A stretch of DNA of 64,000 bases, taken from NCBI GenBank assembly GCA_007844125.1, contig CM017561.1, positions 22,059,260 through 22,123,259 of the forward strand, in the 5' to 3' direction. Below the pieces are notes generated by a model. That model made no database searches, had not been told where the DNA came from, and saw only the letters and a list, made by a program, of their open reading frames with translations. Position 1 is the first letter of the stretch, and the number at the start of each line of letters is the position of its first letter. The position numbers and the translations under genes are program-made. Below are positions 1 through 12,045 of the stretch, piece by piece. Origin of the DNA: Sinonovacula constricta (taxonomy: Eukaryota > Mollusca > Bivalvia > Cardiida > Solecurtidae).

Positions 1-1107
1 TCAGGTTAAAACCAAACTACGCATGTAAAATATAGAAAAATATATAAACTATCAGGTAAAAAATAAATAATAATTGAAAACAGGTCAACACATAAAACGG
101 TTAAAAAGTATGACGATAGGTAAATAAACAGTTTAAAAAAAAATTATAACTTACTAAGAATACCAATCTCGTTCAAGAAGCAATCAAGTTTAGAATCCGA
201 CACTGTCCTAAATAGTTCGTACATGTTATGGACACAAATCTTTTCATTTCATAAAAAAACATGGCAGAATTGGAATGAAAAAACACACTCATTCTTTCGG
301 TTTAATTTTGCGCGCATGTTTAATGGGCCAAAGTCTTTGCATCAGTTAAATCAAAATACTTTAAATTGGGTATAAACACTAAAAGAACACTCAAAAGCGT
401 TCATAGTACCGCTGACATCATATGCAAGAATGACCCGTGAATGTTTGGTACTAATGATAAGTAACGTTCTCTAAAGTATGCAGTAAGTCAATACCAGTAG
501 CTGTAACATTTTCACCCTTCCTTCCACGCCCTTCATGTATATTCTTTCATTCTTTTTTTTTCTTCCGGCGCCGTATGACCTATCAAGTGTCGGTGTGCCG
601 TAAAACCAAAAATACTTTCTATTCTGCTTAGTGTACAGATAATTTGGCTCAGTCGAAACGTATACAGCAAAACTATCTAACTTATTTGATAGGTATGATT
701 ATTTTTTTTTTAATTTTAAGAAAAAAAATATTAAAAATGTTATTGCCTTTATTATTTTATCTTACATGTTGCATATTAAAATTCCGCCTATTGTCCATCA
801 CGGTGTTTATAGATTCAACCGGTATATCTAAAATACCTGCATGTAACATCGTGTCTTCTAAAAGAAGCAGGCAAATTTTACCAAACTACAGTGGCTGTTA
901 GGTGTTATTTATTTGTTGTTGTTGTTTTTGTTTTGTTTTGTCGTTGTTTTTCAAATCGAAATACTACCATATTCCTTTTCTGAACACTATGTGGACATTA
1001 TTTTTCGATGACGTCACTACTTTCGTCATAACGTATAGAAAAATCAGCGCATGGACATTTTGTTTTCAAATAGATTGTTTTTCTTTTCGTTGCTTGCATT
1101 TGAGAAA

Positions 1108-1350
1108 CTCGTCAGGAAGTGCGAGGTTAGAGCTCTGTAAAACCGGTTTAAGCACCCCAGTCGGTCCATATTGCCGACTGACAGTTCCAAGGCGGTAACT
1201 GTCGGGTTTGCTCTTTTCCTTAAATGACTCATCACAAATTTGTTCTTACTTTTCGCTTGGCTTGCATGTGAAATACCTTTGTTCTGTGCCTTTTCGGAGT
1301 TTGGTATATGTTGCAATACTCATAGGACTTTGTCATATATTCTTTTTCAA
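1108..1350 (-). repeat. dispersed repeat family E, longest copy
   Basis: Read on the minus strand, this segment is closely similar to 51555-51717 (plus strand), sharing blocks such as ACAAAGTCCTATGAG, GGTATTTCACATGCAAGCC and GAGCAAACCCGACAGTTACCG. Its other end (ACCGCCTTGGAAC, GGGGTGCTTAAACC, CCTCGCACTTCCTGA) matches 3078-3172. No tRNA-like promoter boxes or clear terminal inverted repeats were seen, so its class is unknown. Confidence 0.6.
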
Positions 1351-3077
1351 TAACACAACTGCCTGGAAATAGTGTTAAAGACGAGGTGTCGTTATGGAAA
1401 GGATGCCATTTGAGATAATTGATCGTTGTTCTTATCCAGTGGGACACCGACCCAAGGATCTCACACTGTCGTACACGTTGGGACCAATCGATCCCTACAT
1501 GGTTATCGATCTGTCCGCTGATCCCTTACCAAGCTAAATCTGTTATTACCCTTTTCTTAATTCTTCGTCATATGCTTACGGCCTTGCAGGGGAATCAAGG
1601 CTTATTGATAGTGACTTAGAAGCAAATAGTGCAGATTCTGGTCAGACAGCTCCCAGTGGTACTGGGTTGATCTGCATGTTCACAATTAAATTTATCCTGG
1701 TCTGTTCGTGTTAAGCAGGCTCAGAGTTATCGGCGAATAATTCACAATTTATGTTCTTGAGCAATAATGGACGTCCATCGAACTGACAGGGCTGCCAACA
1801 ATACCTGTACTGAACGCTTCCACACAATCTATATATGCATAATATCCAGAGTAAACAAAAGCTCTAACTGAGACGGCATTTAATCCATACGCCATAAAGT
1901 GAATTCAGTTTTAACCTCTGAATAATTCGATTTAACAATAGTCTTTTGAGAAAACAATAGTCCTAATTTGTATTGAGTACGATAAAGGTTGGGGCTGTGA
2001 TTGCCGTATGACAAAAGAGAAAGTTATTTATCAAATAACGGAATAATAGGAAGAATATCATAGATCACATGTTCGATCAAATAGCGATTAAAAAAAGCAA
2101 TTTACATACCACAGAACTTCTAATTGTCATCAACAGAACCTTATACAGGTCAAAAAATGGGAAAAGCTGCAGTTATGCCGTGCTTACCACTTAACAAAGA
2201 AAATATCATACATCATTCCGTCATTTTGTTCACATTTTTACGATGTGTGTGTAAGAAAAACGCACAGTGTGACACTCGCTTCCTTAGTAAAAGATTAGTA
2301 AAAATAGCATTTAGAATTATATTTTAACGGCAACATTACCGTTTTTAAAGATAAAATAGGCACAATTCTTAACAAAGTAATATAAGGAAAATATCATTCA
2401 GTATATTTTCCAAACTGTTTCCTTCTAAATTTACTTTGAAAGTAGTGCATTGTGTAATTTAGTTTAACAAAATAATAAATAAATAAAGTTAATAATAATA
2501 AATAAAAAAGGGGCCATCTTCCAATGCTATGTCTGTTGAAATGTATGTCTAGATTTCGAAATGAAGTAATTAATTTGTGTTCTTCTTTTAACAAATTGAT
2601 CTAAAGCATTAGGAAGCAGTGTCATAAACAGGTGTGGACATCGCGTTACATTTACATCATAGTATAACTCCATTCATTTTTTGTCTTTGAACATGTTATA
2701 TCACAATGTATCACATGATTCTCCCTGTTTTCCATTCAATACACACATTACATATTTTGTTATTTTACACTCGTGTTATACAGCTTTTTGATTGATGACG
2801 TCGTTGACGTCATTATAATGGCAATCGTCTCAAACTTCTATTTCACGAGTATCGCTGTTAAAATTACGTAAAATCGTATATTAGCTACTAAAATCATGTG
2901 ATAAAAAGTCATTTAATACAAACACTTAGGCCTATAATAGGTAAATAAGTAAAGGTACTATCAAAATTTGCACAGATATTTAAATTTTATCTTCCAGTAG
3001 ACAAAGGCAAACAAGGTAAATGTATATGTGACAAAAACACAGAGACGAGACATAACACACATAAAGAAAAACCATCA

Positions 3078-3172
3078 GTTACCGCCTTGGAACGGTCAAT
3101 CGGCAAAAATGCCAACTGGGGTGCTTAAACCTGGTTTGTGGAGCGCTCCAACCTCGCACTTCCTGAAGATTT
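3078..3172 (+). repeat. dispersed repeat family E, partial copy
   Basis: Matches one end of the 1108-1350 repeat in the opposite orientation: TTACCGCCTTGGAAC, then GGGGTGCTTAAACC, then CCAACCTCGCACTTCCTGA. About 95 bp is preserved. The rest of the element is absent. Confidence 0.6.
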
Positions 3173-4555
3173 TTTTAGCAAACAAACAGTGTAAATAACA
3201 ACATCCCGTCAACGTTAAAAACAACTAACAGTAAGCACATAAAACTCGTACAAGCAAAAATGATAGTAAGCGAGCCTATGGCGAAATACTTTTCCTGAAC
3301 TCGTTTAATACATATTTATATTAAATGACAAATCGTGTCAGATCCTCTTTACAATGTTTTTCTTTAACTATGTGCCTTTTTTTCTTAACCTCATTACATC
3401 TTTTTTTATAAATAAATAATAAAATATATAAATTTTGTAAATATGCACGTACCTCCTAGCAAAACATCAACCATTCAACGATGTCTTGAAAATTGTTCAT
3501 TTGACGCAGACGCACAGAATAACAAGGCCATTGGATAACAAAAATTAATGTCAAAATAACGTCAAAATATCACTAGGTATAAAAAATACTAAAATTGTAT
3601 TTATTCAACTGTTTGCATAAAAAATTAATAAACCAAAAATGTTTCATAAATGGTGCTGTATTTGCTCAATTAATATTTTATATTAAAAGTAAATGTCAAT
3701 GTTCGTTTGTTTTTATTTCTGTAAATGACTTAAAAGTTGTACGAATTTTCTAAAAAGCTTTAGCGAAGAAATGATTTGAGACATCATTGTCTGTATTTAG
3801 CACTACGTGTAATTATTACAAAGAACCGCTAGTGTTTCTATTTTTAGAATGCTAGTCTGATATGATGTTTGTTAGTTTTCTTTTCTTGCATATTTCTTTA
3901 ACTTAACCTTTAGGTTGCAGTCACATATAAACTATTTATAATACTTTAAAATACACACTATACTATTTTTCATTCCACATGTATGCAAATACATCTGTAT
4001 TCTTGTCTCCAAATACCCATGAACTATTTCACAACTCGCATCTAATATTCGTTAATTTCACTCTATTCTTGAACTAACAAATGCTAGGTATAATGTAGGG
4101 CTAAATATAGACATTGGTCTCTCGATCATTTCATTCAATAAAGCAATTTATCACAAGAGCATCATATGAATTAAATTTCTGCATATATCAATGGACTGAT
4201 GACGTAATATGCTAGAAAATGGCATGTATCTTTCAATGACTGTATACCTTTATAGCAAAAAATGGATGACCGATTATATCAAGAAATGAAATACAAAGAG
4301 ATGCAGACAATGTAACCGGATATTTATTCTGACTCAGACTACCAAACGTGAGTAAACTCCAACTGTTGTTATTACTTTCATATAAAGGTGTGGACTTTTG
4401 CAAACCATCTAGTAGTATTTCCAAATTAAGATAGTTTAGTGCTTTATTGGGTCTCCGAGAACGGCGACCCATTATCAGATCTGCTATGTTCAGCGCGCCT
4501 CATACTGAATGACTGCAGACGGGACACAAGTGAAAGATTTTGCAGTTATTTGGGG

Positions 4556-5100
4556 AAGTCCTTTTTCAAAAAGTGTAGCTTGCAATTATAAAAAAGATGT
4601 AGCAGGCCTTTATGGGAATAAGCAGCTGTTTGGTGAGATAATTTTCCGATAAAGGAACCCAGTTTCCCGAGGATAACAGGGCAAATTAAAACAAGATGTA
4701 GTAGACAACAAGGAAGAAATCAAAATAGTAGATTGTCGAGTCTTTCCTGATCTCCGCAGGTCTATGATACCCGACCTGGAGAGCGAGTAGTGCATCTTAT
4801 AAAATAACTAAGAGAATGTGGACAATAATGTTGCAGAAAATAAATGCAGCTGTTTTGATAGATTAAAAAGGGAAGAACAAATATAAAAGAATCGGGTATG
4901 CCAAGATGAAGAGTACAGCTTGCAATTATGAAAAGATATCAACAATGTAGCAAGCAATAACATGAATTCGCTTCTATTTAAAAATATTGTTTCGAGACAA
5001 AAATCGATTTTGCCGAGGTCAAATCTGTCGTTTGCAAAAAGCTCACAAACAAGTGTAGTGGACAACAAGGAAAAATGCCCAGTAGCAGATAGTAAATTAA
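4556..5100. repeat. degenerate direct duplication (unit about 350 bp)
   Basis: Phrases recur in the same order about 350-360 bp apart: AGCTTGCAATTAT at about 4578 and 4917, then GTAGCA-AGC or GTAGCAGGCC, then GTAGT-GACAACAAGGAA at about 4697 and 5057. Identity is low, so this is an old tandem duplication or two copies of an unknown repeat. Possible coding ancestry was considered, but stops interrupt every frame. Confidence 0.4.
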
Positions 5101-5205
5101 TCTTATTGCTCTCTGTATCTTACATCCGTGATCTTTCTTGTATTTCTTGTTGAGTGAACGCGCTTGTGTTTTCGATATTCAGTGCTTCAGAAACAATTAC
5201 CCCCC

Positions 5206-5242
5206 ACACACACACACACACACACACACCACACACACACCC
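5206..5242. repeat. CA dinucleotide microsatellite
   Basis: Near-perfect CA repeat, preceded by a run of five C and interrupted once by CC. Confidence 0.9.
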
Positions 5243-5779
5243 ACGTAAATGCAGTGGCCATTTAGCAGAAGTTTAGAGGCCAACAACCAATACCACTTGA
5301 TACACGGCTCATGCAAAGGTTTGTGATTCAGCCCGTAATGCATGATACTATCATCCATATTAAATTTGTCTGAACATATTTGTGTTATTGTTTAATTTAT
5401 TCTGCTGCGAGATTTTAACTACTTATCTATTTATCTATTCACACAAAATCATACAGTTACTTAGAACTACTGTTTGTCCCGTTTGAGATGGTCAGAAATA
5501 AAGACGTTTTTGTTAAGCTGCAACCATTAATTATTAAAACTGTGTGAGTGTTGAAAGAGTCATTTAATTTAAAATACGAATGTTTCACGGCAATATCCTA
5601 ATTACAACTTACGTTTTGGTATGTTAAGTAACATTGAAAATATATTATCATGTGATCATTATAAATAATAAAAGGAAGAAATATAATAGTTACCAGTCCT
5701 ATGTATGTTATCTAATGGTGACAATTTACTGGACTTGCACCAAAGACGTACATATTGTTAAAGATAGATAAGTTAAAGC

Positions 5780-6197
5780 CATCGTCGGCAACCACAGTAT
5801 TTTCTTCCGTTACACTCCATACATACCGTGGGAAATTTGACTAGCAAAATCTCGTTTTCATGAATATGCATGAGGCAGGGGAGACCAATCTTCTTCCAAT
5901 GAAATCGCATGTTACAATAAAATACTCTTCAATCTCAATGACGTCATACTGGGATTTTCTTACTAAAAATAGAAACCAACGCACATGTTTACTCATGGAG
6001 GTCGCCATTTTGAACGGTAAACCGAACCTTACATATAAAACGTACTTTCATTGGCTAGTTGTCCGTGGTGGTTTCCTCATGGCACCAATGAAACTGCCTC
6101 ATTAATTATTCATGACTACGAGATTTTCTTAGCCAATTGTCCCACGGGTACATAACGCAGCATAGCGGAGTAATGTAACGGGGGATAACCGACGATG
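5780..6197. mobile_element. MITE family 1 (418 bp), copy a
   Basis: Non-autonomous DNA transposon. It starts CATCGTCGGCAACC and ends with the inverted form GGATAACCGACGATG. The inverted similarity continues inward for about 100 bp (for example GCAAAATCTCG near the left end and CGAGATTTTCTTAGCC near the right). It is flanked by a perfect 9-bp duplication AGTTAAAGC (5771-5779 and 6198-6206). A second copy of exactly the same length lies at 18355-18772. No transposase is encoded. A 9-bp duplication is typical of Mutator-like elements and also seen with Merlin, so the superfamily is not certain. Confidence 0.9.
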
Positions 6198-6281
6198 AGT
6201 TAAAGCGTACGTAGTAACAAAACTCGGTAAATTACGAACGTTCAAACCATCCTGAATATAATTGTAGGATACAATATACAC

Positions 6282-9200
6282 TTACAGGTCGTCATCAGAG
6301 TCCTCATCGCTTGACGATTCTTCGTCATCACTGAGCGCCGACTGCGGTTGGGACTGAACGTTAACATCGACGTCAGAAAACTTTTCCTCGTGGTCATCCT
6401 TCTCTGGCTTCACTGACGTCATGGACGAAACAGGCTCAGGTGCAGGGCACGTGATTGAAACGTTGCTCACGGGCAGTGGGTAAATTGGCGTGATTCTACA
6501 CTTACTGCGCAGTCTCCCGATTGGCGGACTGGCTGCTTTATTTTCACCATATGACTGACCCTTTTCTGAGTAGCAATAGTCTTCCGGAAAAGGCCATATG
6601 TCGCTCCAGCAACGTCGGGTCTGACACATTCCATTCGTAGCATCGTCCGCGATTTGTGCAGGTGGAGAGATTGATTTGAATTTTGGAGTGTTCTCAGAAA
6701 ATGGATCCGTGGTAGCCGGATCGCTTGTCCAAGTGTATAGGGCGCTTGTCTTTGAGTCATTTCCCAAACTTCCGGAAGGAATTGGGGGCAGTGTGAGATC
6801 ACTAAATTCGACCTCCAAATCTGATGCGTAATCAATATCGTCTGCAAAAATGAAAAATAAAAAAACAAACATAAAAAACACTGGAATACAACGACCTAAT
6901 GTGCCACGACCTTATACCTGAAAAAAAAGTTCGTTTACAGTGGCAAAAAATTATATTTCTATTCAGCAATATTAATCAAAATTTCTATTCTGCATGCACC
7001 AGTTACGAGGGTTGTAAGTCAAGTAATTGGTGTCTTTTTAACGTCTGTATAATGAAGCAGTCCAAATGATTGGTAAGAAACAGACAGCTTGAATAAAAAC
7101 AAGTCAATTTATTCTTTTCTGCTTACTGGTAAATATAAACCTGGTGGGCCACAATAAGGCCCACTCTCTAACATCGGCTCATACATTCACCTCTGTTATT
7201 GGCTCACTTAATGTCGGGACTACTTTCGATCCACGTGACTTTCAAAAAGTCACATGATATTAAAGATAGTGACACCGGTGAAACAGGAAGTTGTTTGTTT
7301 TATTTGTAGAAACAAGAACTCAAGAAATTATAGTTCAGCAAGAAAGCAAAAAAAGATAATTTTATAAGTTAACTTTGCTCTTAACCACCTAGGTCAAGCC
7401 TCACTCTGTTTTATCTTTTAAAACCAAGTTCTTGTCGTATTTCTTAACTGCCTCGTGGATCACGTCCATGTTTATTTGCAAATGCGCATTAATATCACTA
7501 TGTTATTCTTCCAAAAATAGTGCGCTTGAATTAATTAAATATCTTTAATTATTTACTTCAATATATGTCTTTTTAGTAGATGTTTATTCATTTTATGTAG
7601 AAGTATTATTTTAATTTGAAAATATCCTTAAAATAACACTTTAAAATTTCCGTCAAAAATCTTGACGGAGCCCATTGCAGAGGTGTCTGAGAGAGGAACG
7701 AACGACAACTCTGCATGGGAGATTGGTGAGCCCATTGCAGAGGTGTCTGAAAGAGGAACGAACGACAACTCTGCATGGGAGATTGAATAAGGCCTTGTTA
7801 TGCACTGAATTGAGGGTAGGATGAATGAAATGAACCAGTCTGAAACTAACTCATGACATTAATATAAATGATAGTTTTATCCTACTAATAAATTGTGGTG
7901 CCATGAAATCTACATAAAATGCTCGACACTATATTGTCTGTTTCATTATTTAACGATATGATGCAAACAGCTGATATGCACCTACCTGGTTCCCGGTTAG
8001 TCTCATTATCTGTGGATATTATGCAAATAGCCGATATGCACCTACCTGGGTTTCGGTTAGTCTCATTATCTGGTGATAATATACAAAAAGCCGATATGCA
8101 CATATCTGGTTCATGACTAGTGTCGTTATTTGACGATAATATGCAAATAGCCGATATGCAACTATCTAATTTTTGGCTAATATGCAAATAACCGAAATGT
8201 ACCTACCTGGTTCCCGGCTATTCCCATAAGGCACTTTTACAATTTTGCGTTTTTTCCTCTGTTCCTCCATTACAGCCTGTCTTTCCCTCAGTATCTTACT
8301 TCTGTACGCGATGTTTATCTCTCGTTTTCTCTGTCTTTCCAATTTTTTCTCCTCATATTCTTTTATCCTCGCGTTTCTCCGTCGCTGCTGTTTTTCCCTC
8401 TCTTCCCGGCCCTTATTTATCAGCTCTCGCCGTCGTTTGTCTTCACACATCTCGATGAATGATTTATTCTCCGAAAGTTTCGTTGGTCCGTAGCTAAGAT
8501 ACGTATGACCGCTCGTCGCTTTCCGGTCACAAGATCCGACCTCCGAGCGCATACTCGGGTTGCCAGTGTGACTATGATGCGAGGCCCGACTTTTCAAAAT
8601 GCCGCTCAGTCTATGGATACAGTATAGTATCAGAGTAATTAACGTGATGCTGGGCAGCAATATTCACACATGGGTAAAGATTAAAAGTAACTAGACAAAT
8701 AATAAACTTGAATACATGCAATATGCCAGAAGTGCAAGAAATTATTGTTAATTGAGTTTATCGTCCCACCAACAGTATTTCAATTATCTGGAGACGATGC
8801 CCACTTGAAGCATATATAGTGCTGCCTTCACTGTGTATAGCATGTCGTGAACACCTGCCATGATACCACACCCAGTCACATTATCCTGACACCGGGCCAA
8901 CCAGTCGAGAAACGTCCCTTATATTTGCATGAGCGCTAGTAAGGGAGCTACCATTTAACGACTTCGCGCGATCGAACCCGGTGCCTGTCGTACCTGGAGC
9001 AGACGCTCTTCTGATTTCGCTACTCGGTCCGGTGCAACGAATTAATATTTGAAATGTGAAATGCTCGGTGTGGATGTGTTTTTTACCAGAAATTTCTTCC
9101 ACTGATAATGTTTTAAATACATAAAATAATGAAAAGTCTGATAAAGAGCATGTTGTCATTAATATGAAAAAGAAATGGCCATATACAACATAAATTTATA

Positions 9201-10606
9201 TTTTCTAAGTTGACTTCATAAAATAAAATGACGCAATGTGATGACGTACCTTCGTTGCGTGGCAACCTCGGACTGCTCCTGCACGACCACCTTCTCCTCA
9301 CACTTGGCGCAATGGTAAATCGGCTGCTTCACAAAGCCTGGCACGAAGTCACGAATCTAGGGGAAGAATGGTTAAGTAAATGAAAATATTAAATATATGT
9401 GCATGTATAGTGTCTCTCGATAAATATAATAGCATACATTCAACATATATTTTAATTATATCAATATATATTCAACTTATTTATTTAAATACATATAGGC
9501 CTATTCAATCTGTGCATATGCAACCATATGCAAGCAAAGCGCACACGTTAGCATGCTTAATCCAACGCCGACCAGTCCTGGTAGCGCAATCGGTAGAGCG
9601 TAAGCTCCAGGTACGGGAGGCCCCGGGTTCGAACCCGGGCCGCGACATACCAAAGTCGTTAAAAATGGTATTGGCATAGCTCCCTTGCTAACGCTCAAGC
9701 AAATATAAGGGTAGTTCCACGACTGGTTGGCCCGGTGTCAGGATAATGTGACTGGGTGTGGTATCATGCCATGTGTTCACGGCATGCTATACACAGTGAA
9801 GGCAGCACTATAACTGCTTCAAGTGAACACCGTCTCCAGATAACTGAAATACTGTTGGTGGGACGATAAACCCAATAAACAAACAATAATCCAACGCCGC
9901 TACTCCAACTTACATTGTAACAACTGGCTAAAGTGCATGAGACGTTTTGGGGACATTCTACTCTGCGGCCTCCTACTACAAAACCCTCCATGGACGGCTG
10001 GAAGTTGATGGGGCTCGGGGGCGGGTTCTCAGGGGACGTACTAGACGCCCGCTCCATGCCAAGGTCAATGCCATGTTCATCATCCGGTTTTGCGACCACA
10101 GGTGGAGAGAAGCCAGTGTTGATGATTGGGTTCTTTTTCTAAAGTATAATTCGGAAAGTACACGTGTGCAATCATGATTTATAAAAGAGCTAAAAACTAT
10201 CTTCTTGTAAATAGTTTTCGTGAAAGATTTTTTTATGGGCTTCAGTGTCCAAGAGATTTCGTCACACTTAACAGAATCGTGCATAATTCTCATACACTGC
10301 TGACGATTTTGATGGAACTGACATTCTGTTGGTTAATGACCACAACGCATGAGTTACTTTACATCGTGAAAATTATAAAAAGCTTGTTAACGCAATTAAA
10401 ACAACACAATTTATTACATCATATAATAAGAGTTAAGTTACCTTAACATTCTTCCTGATAGGTGTATCAAACAATCCGTGAAGTTTGGGTGTTGAACCAA
10501 CGATTAACAGGTCGTTAAAGTCCGCATCTAGTCTGTCATCCTCTCTGTTTAGGACAAACTCCGAAGAAGAGGTTGATATGGATGAGTGAGAGGGAAGAAC
10601 ATCATT
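6282..10606 (-). CDS. unidentified coiled-coil protein with acidic C-terminus, last five exons (5' end missing)
   Basis: Five minus-strand exons join in frame: 10606-10442 (phase 0 out), 10138-9914 (phase 0), 9356-9250 (phase 2), 8610-8207 (phase 1) and 6841-6282 with stop. All four introns are GT-AG. Together they give 486 residues. Visible in order: a region reading FNDLLIVGSTPKLHGLFDTP; a basic patch RKNVKKKNP at the first junction; a proline-rich part; one CxxC pair (YHCAKCEEK); a strongly charged helical segment of about 75 residues rich in Arg, Lys and Glu (RRRELINKGREEREKQQRRR onward), likely coiled coil; then a Ser/Pro-rich region ending in an acidic tail SSSDEDSDDDL. No signal peptide or membrane segment is seen. 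I do not recognise the family. The starting exon is not in the portion I can define, since exon 10606 opens on an Asn codon after an acceptor. Introns carry two SINE A copies and a minisatellite. Confidence 0.7.
7649..7787. repeat. 60-bp tandem duplication beside a hairpin
   Basis: Two 60-bp units (7668-7727 and 7728-7787) begin GAGCCCATTGCAGAGG and differ at very few positions. Just upstream, 7649-7669 is a hairpin: TCCGTCAA, a short AAATC loop, then TTGACGGA. A diverged relative of the unit core (GAGTAACGAACGATAACTCT) occurs at about 11480-11500. It lies in the last intron of the coiled-coil gene. Confidence 0.8.
7967..8206 (-). repeat. 60-bp minisatellite made from an exon-intron boundary
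   Basis: About four units run up to the splice donor of the 8610-8207 exon. Read on the minus strand, the true boundary is GGGAACCAG/GTAGGT; the repeat units carry GGGAACCAG/GTAGGT (about 7982) and AAACCCAG/GTAGGT (about 8042), with degraded versions at about 8100 and 8160. Three units are 60 bp and the unit nearest the exon is shortened to about 41 bp. Each better unit also has a CAG 24 bp before its donor copy, so it resembles a tiny exon. Confidence 0.8.
8752..9035 (-). mobile_element. SINE family A, diverged copy
   Basis: A tRNA-derived SINE read on the minus strand, with head GGACCGAGTAGCGAAATC and box-B-like region GGTTCGATC, then the family body ending near GGTGGGACGATAAAC. It lacks the long AAAC tail of the younger copies and has several substitutions. 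It lies in the intron between exons 9356-9250 and 8610-8207 of the coiled-coil gene, in the same orientation as that gene. Confidence 0.85.
9571..9887 (+). mobile_element. SINE family A, copy with 12-bp target duplication
   Basis: Head CCTGGTAGCGCAATCGG (box A) and GGGTTCGAACCCGGGCC (box B) are tRNA-like. The body ends ACGATAAACCCAATAAACAAAC. It is flanked by a perfect duplication AATCCAACGCCG (9559-9570 and 9888-9899). It sits antisense in an intron of the coiled-coil gene, and the right-hand duplication ends 15 bp from the splice donor of exon 10138-9914. Confidence 0.95.
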
Positions 10607-10704
10607 CTGCCGAAAACAAAAGTAGATGCATTGTCAGAGCATAAAGAAAATACTTGATATATGATTGATAATTACGTTTCAAGAAAATAATCCGTATATG
10701 TCCA

Positions 10705-11010
10705 GGGACGGATCAAGGGGGCGTGGTGGGGATGCATCCCCCTCCCCCCCCCCCCACACACACACCACCACCACCATCACCACCACCACCACCACCAACA
10801 ACAACAACCAGGTAAAAGAGTAGAGTTGTGAAAACACATTCATGTAAGCTTAAAAATACTAAACTTTTAGAGTAAATTGTGTCTGTTGGTGGCTTAGGTC
10901 GAAGCTTAGGTAACCAACTGTGTATGTATATCTAGTATTTACTGTGCTAAAGTTGAATGGATCTTGATTCAAATCATCCCCCACTCACCCCCATTTTCTG
11001 GTTCCGCCCC
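10705..11010. mobile_element. repeat family G (about 300 bp), copy with C-rich and ACC expansion
   Basis: Starts GGGACGGATCAAGGGGGCG and ends TTTTCTGGTTCCGCCCC. Its ends are roughly inverted (GGATC near G-runs against GGTTCCGCCCC). The interior (GTTGTGAAAACACATTCATG, AAGCTTAAAAATACTAA, GAATGGATCTTGATTCA) matches 56697-56946. A poly-C and ACC microsatellite has expanded at 10741-10800. Probably a non-autonomous element of unknown class. Confidence 0.75.
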
Positions 11011-11335
11011 ATTATTTGTCACTCTCGTTTACTGTCATTTCGTTTATGGCACATGGCTCTATATACGACCTCAGTTTAAAATGTCGGTTAAGAAAATTGT
11101 ATTTTAATTGACTTGTGACACATAATTGGGGTGAAGATGGATTGTATTAATATTTTAAAATTGTATTACACCAGTTTAAAATTTTAGTGTTTTTTTAAAT
11201 ATACGGGGTTATAGTTATTGCTTCTTATTGCTACATTATGCAAATAATCTGCAGTTTATAGACCAAATCAAAATACATGTATCTTTAATTTAAACACCAA
11301 GTGCACGATATACAAAAACGGTGTACACACGCAGT

Positions 11336-11420
11336 ACACATCTCACTCGGAACTCTTCGGGTAATTCCGTCCTCTACGTATATCCGAAGCTTGCCGGAGA
11401 TCGCCGAGTAGGTACGCATC
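11336..11420 (+). repeat. short GC-rich repeat family H, copy 1
   Basis: Contains CTCGGAACTCTTCGGGTAAT, then CTTGCCGGAGATCGCCGAG and TAGGTACG. The second block also occurs next to the HSP70 promoter (32538-32591), and the first block recurs at 42073, 42953 and 63740. CATCTC occurs on both sides of this copy, a possible short duplication. Confidence 0.7.
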
Positions 11421-11717
11421 TCTAATTTATATGTAACATCAATAGTCTTGACATTCATGGTCGTGAGAGATGGCGGTATGAGAGTAACGAACGATAACTC
11501 TGCGTATAAGGATGATTCAGGTATGAGGATGATTATCTGAAAAGTTCTCTCTCTTGATCACATACAACCAACATTTGTTGATTGTGGACGGTGAAGTGGC
11601 ATCGTCGAGAATTATTGGTTAAACAAAGCCAATAAAGGAGACAAATATAAAATAAATATAGTTGTTGAGTATAAAATGAACGAAGTATGATACATAAGAT
11701 TGTAATCTAATTTTGTT

Positions 11718-12035
11718 TGTTTATTTATTGGGTTTATCGTCCCACCAACAGTATTTCAGTTATCTGGAGACGGTGTCCACTTGAAGCAGATGTAGTGTTG
11801 CCTTCACTGTGTATAGCATGCCGTGAACACCTGGCATGATACAACACCCAGTCACATTATCCTGACATTGGGCCAACCAGTCGTGGAACTACCCTTATAT
11901 TTGCTTGAGCGTTAGCAAGGGAGCTATACCACTACCATTTTTATCGACTTTGGTATGTCGCGGCCCGGGATCGAACCCGGGGCATCCCGTACCTGGAGCC
12001 GACGCTCTACCGATTGCGCTAACAGGTCCGGTATA
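11718..12035 (-). mobile_element. SINE family A, copy with target duplication
   Basis: Minus-strand copy: tRNA-like head at the right end (GGACCTGTTAGCGCAATCGG), tail at the left end. It is flanked by TAATTTTGTT at 11708-11717 and 12036-12045. Complete relative to its siblings. Confidence 0.93.
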
Positions 12036-12045
12036 TAATTTTGTT

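Larger units (their letters stand above)
1..5770. other. intergenic or intronic DNA, no gene recognised
   Basis: AT-rich sequence without a convincing exon. Reading frames are short and none resembles a known domain. It contains two copies of an old dispersed repeat (1108-1350 and 3078-3172), a degenerate direct duplication (about 4556-5100), a CA microsatellite (5206-5242) and poly(A)/poly(T) runs. A minus-strand frame at 4233-4472 was examined and not accepted as a gene. Confidence 0.6.

Noticed and set aside
1630..1690. Similarity of CAGATTCTGGTCAGACAG to 28270-28345, 47386-47455 and about 58805-58860
   Set aside because: Matches are short and gapped; perhaps an ancient repeat, but too weak to list as a feature.
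4233..4472. Minus-strand frame beginning MGRRSRRPNKAL, and an overlapping short frame after a CTGCAG acceptor
   Set aside because: No domain, no convincing donor or partner exon, and the region belongs to an AT-rich repeat-bearing stretch.
9573..9645. tRNA gene-like box A and box B (also in other SINE heads at 12030, 21052, 31320, 56000 and 60669)
   Set aside because: Each is followed by a conserved SINE body and tail and several have target duplications, so they are SINE heads, not tRNA genes.
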